Shown here: positions 63,884-64,000 of the stretch, piece after piece
Position numbering within the stretch: position 1 is the first letter of the stretch
Layout: the number at the start of each line of letters is the position of its first letter
Assembly (NCBI GenBank): GCA_016707885.1
Contig: JADJGU010000002.1
Span: 62,001 to 126,000, forward strand
DNA: 64,000 nt
Source: Sphingomonadales bacterium
GTDB lineage: Bacteria; Pseudomonadota; Alphaproteobacteria; Sphingomonadales; Sphingomonadaceae
Direction: 5' to 3'
Notes under the pieces: generated by a model
The model's database searches: none
Seen by the model: only the letters and a program-made list of their open reading frames with translations
Told to the model about the DNA's origin: nothing
Program-made: the position numbers and the translations under genes

Positions 63884-64000
63884 ATGAACGGTTCACAAGC
63901 ACTCGAACAGACACACAGAAAAGCCGACGAGCAGGCGCTGATTACAGCCATGCACTGCGCCTATGCGCGGTCCTTTCACAGCTATTTCAACCAATATATC
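63884..64000 (+). CDS. Start of an unidentified gene (cut by the window end)
   Basis: ATG 63884 follows a good ribosome site (CAGGAGGTTATC). Thirty-nine codons are visible (MNGSQALEQTHRKADEQALI, then an Ala/His/Tyr-rich stretch ending FNQYI) without a stop. The CAGGAG site matches those of other genes of the element. The family is not recognised from this fragment. Its start does not resemble a MobA/TraA relaxase N-terminus. Confidence 0.6.
   Translation, partial: MNGSQALEQTHRKADEQALITAMHCAYARSFHSYFNQYI

Larger units (their letters stand above)
45263..64000. mobile_element. Left part of an integrative, probably conjugative, element
   Basis: It starts at the tRNA-Lys 3' fragment, followed at once by a tyrosine integrase gene. 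It then carries ParB, ArdC, SSB, a TraD-like DUF6437 protein, a VirB1-like transglycosylase and three toxin-antitoxin modules. These are typical of the leading/maintenance regions of alphaproteobacterial conjugative elements. The right end, relaxase and type IV secretion genes are not in the window, so conjugation is inferred rather than seen. Confidence 0.82.

Noticed and set aside
1..64000. CRISPR arrays, rRNA genes and intact insertion sequences
   Set aside because: No regularly spaced repeats, rRNA-like stretches or transposase frames were seen on either strand.

Overview
The window looks like a chromosomal segment of a sphingomonad-type alphaproteobacterium (Sphingopyxis/Sphingorhabdus-like). 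This is inferred from the division-gene order, the protein sequences and the moderately high GC. It has a core-genome part (1 to about 45,250) and the left end of an integrated mobile element (about 45,263 to the window edge).

Core part. A cysteine synthase operon (93-2216) precedes a complete dcw cluster for cell wall and division: mraZ, rsmH, ftsL, ftsI, murE, murF, mraY, murD, ftsW, murG, murC, murB, ddl, ftsQ, ftsA and ftsZ (2534-21135). Most neighbours overlap by 1-4 bases. The one real break is a 267-bp element of nested inverted repeats between ftsW and murG. Next come a TPR/SPOR secreted protein, a dGTPase and a small Rossmann-fold protein. A tandem glycine riboswitch then leads the glycine cleavage operon (gcvT, gcvH, a tiny lipoprotein ORF, gcvPA, gcvPB). 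After this are a secreted TonB-C-like protein (minus strand), an acyl-CoA ligase/dehydrogenase pair, three sugar-nucleotide genes (ugd, wecC, wecB, minus strand) divergent from a Wza-type export lipoprotein, the sulfate-activation genes cysD-cysNC-cysQ, a MaoC/CitE-like pair and a ferredoxin-type reductase.

Mobile part. A 3' fragment of a tRNA-Lys gene beside a P4-type tyrosine integrase marks the left attachment site. The cargo seen is a VirB1-like transglycosylase, a toprim primase-like protein, a very large methyltransferase/Strawberry-notch helicase, an AbiE type IV toxin-antitoxin pair, a large ParB-like protein, ArdC antirestriction protein, two consecutive Xre/RES toxin-antitoxin pairs, DUF2493, DUF6878-like and DUF6915-like proteins, SSB and a TraD-like DUF6437 protein. 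This resembles the leading region of a conjugative element. No type IV secretion genes or relaxase are inside the window, so the element continues to the right. Its intergenic regions are unusually rich in hairpins, and four genes share a purine-rich box 57-72 bases before their start codons.

Eight positions in seven genes, including essential murB, carry apparent one-base frameshifts, mostly at short G or C runs. I read these mainly as uncorrected sequence errors and describe the affected genes as intact proteins with a break. No CRISPR array, rRNA or complete tRNA gene was found.
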